This document shows, piece after piece, positions 5,841-6,134 of a stretch of 6,134 bases of DNA. Origin of the DNA: Micrococcales bacterium (GTDB taxonomy: Bacteria > Actinomycetota > Actinomycetes > Actinomycetales > Dermatophilaceae). The notes under the pieces were generated by a model that was not told the origin of the DNA, searched no databases, and was given only the letters and a program-made list of their open reading frames with translations. The stretch is taken from assembly GCA_003157445.1 (NCBI GenBank), contig PMJN01000505.1, positions 1 to 6,134 of the forward strand, read 5' to 3'. Positions within the stretch are counted from its first letter, which is position 1, and each line of letters starts with the position of its first letter. The translations under genes and the position numbers were made by a program.

Positions 5841-6134
5841 GTGACCTCAAGAGTCCGACTCGAGCTTCTGCCGGCCGTCGATGTCTCAGGCGGCCAGGCG
5901 GTCCAGCTCGTTCAGGGGATTGCCGGCACAGGCGGCCAGTTCGGCGACCCGTGGGAGGCTGCCAAGGCTTGGCAGGACCAGGGAGCCGAGTGGATCCACC
6001 TGGTCGACCTTGACGCCGCTTTCGGACGCGGCTCCAACCGCGAGTTGATTGCCGGCATTGTCGGTCGCCTCGACATCAAGGTCGAGATGTCGGGAGGCAT
6101 CCGGGACGCGGAGAGCTTGGCGGATGCGCTGTCG
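5841..6134 (+). CDS. hisA: ProFAR isomerase HisA, PriA-like (3' end outside window)
   Basis: The first 98 residues of a (beta/alpha)8-barrel isomerase are present, of about 240-250 in the family; the frame is open to the window edge. HisA converts ProFAR to PRFAR in histidine synthesis. In many Actinomycetota the homologue PriA also performs the phosphoribosylanthranilate isomerase (TrpF) step of tryptophan synthesis. The sequence LELLPAVDV places the catalytic aspartate at Asp14 (Asp11 in M. tuberculosis PriA). The blocks [19 protein letters not shown] (53-71) and VEMSGGIRD (83-91) are near-identical to PriA. Unusually, AVQLVQG has Gln22 where M. tuberculosis PriA and E. coli HisA have Arg (Arg19 in PriA). 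The distal residues needed to judge dual activity (PriA Arg143 and Trp145) lie outside the window. The start is GTG 5841, preceded by a good ribosome site. Confidence 0.93.
   Translation, partial: MTSRVRLELLPAVDVSGGQAVQLVQGIAGTGGQFGDPWEAAKAWQDQGAEWIHLVDLDAAFGRGSNRELIAGIVGRLDIKVEMSGGIRDAESLADALS

Overview
This window comes from a high-GC bacterium and is best explained as Actinomycetota. The signs are strong G/C preference at third codon positions, GTG and TTG starts, a HisD whose sequence resembles actinobacterial forms, and a last gene that looks like the actinobacterial HisA/PriA isomerase. A member of or near the Propionibacteriales is possible, but that is a low-confidence guess from remembered sequence character, not from a search.

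Left part (about 1-1350). The window opens inside the 3' end of a plus-strand gene with the C-terminal 'GRGL...GGKVVW' signature of a Bergerat-fold ATPase of the RsbW/SpoIIAB anti-sigma type. It ends at 316 after an unusually long basic, proline-rich tail. A convergent minus-strand gene (1299 down to 493) encodes a seven-helix permease of the FetB/UPF0014 family. No FetA-like ATPase gene lies on either side of it. A perfect 9-bp hairpin (455-476) between the convergent genes probably serves as a terminator.

Right part (about 1350-6134). This is a compact histidine biosynthesis operon on the plus strand: hisD, hisC, hisB, an unrecognised 212-residue protein, hisH, and the 5' part of hisA/priA, which runs off the window edge. 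Gaps are 0-5 bases except for 62 bases before hisA. HisA isomerises ProFAR. HisH supplies ammonia to HisF (not in the window) for imidazole-glycerol phosphate formation. HisB dehydrates that product, HisC transaminates the resulting ketone, and HisD oxidises histidinol to histidine. hisG, hisE, hisI, hisF and the histidinol-phosphatase must lie elsewhere. The operon promoter may give a leaderless hisD mRNA.

Points most worth a second look: the uncharacterised protein inside the his operon; a perfect 24-bp palindrome in the 3' end of hisB; a terminator-like hairpin plus six T's inside hisC; and glutamine in HisA/PriA where M. tuberculosis PriA has the substrate-contacting Arg19. I see no mobile element, CRISPR array, tRNA or rRNA.
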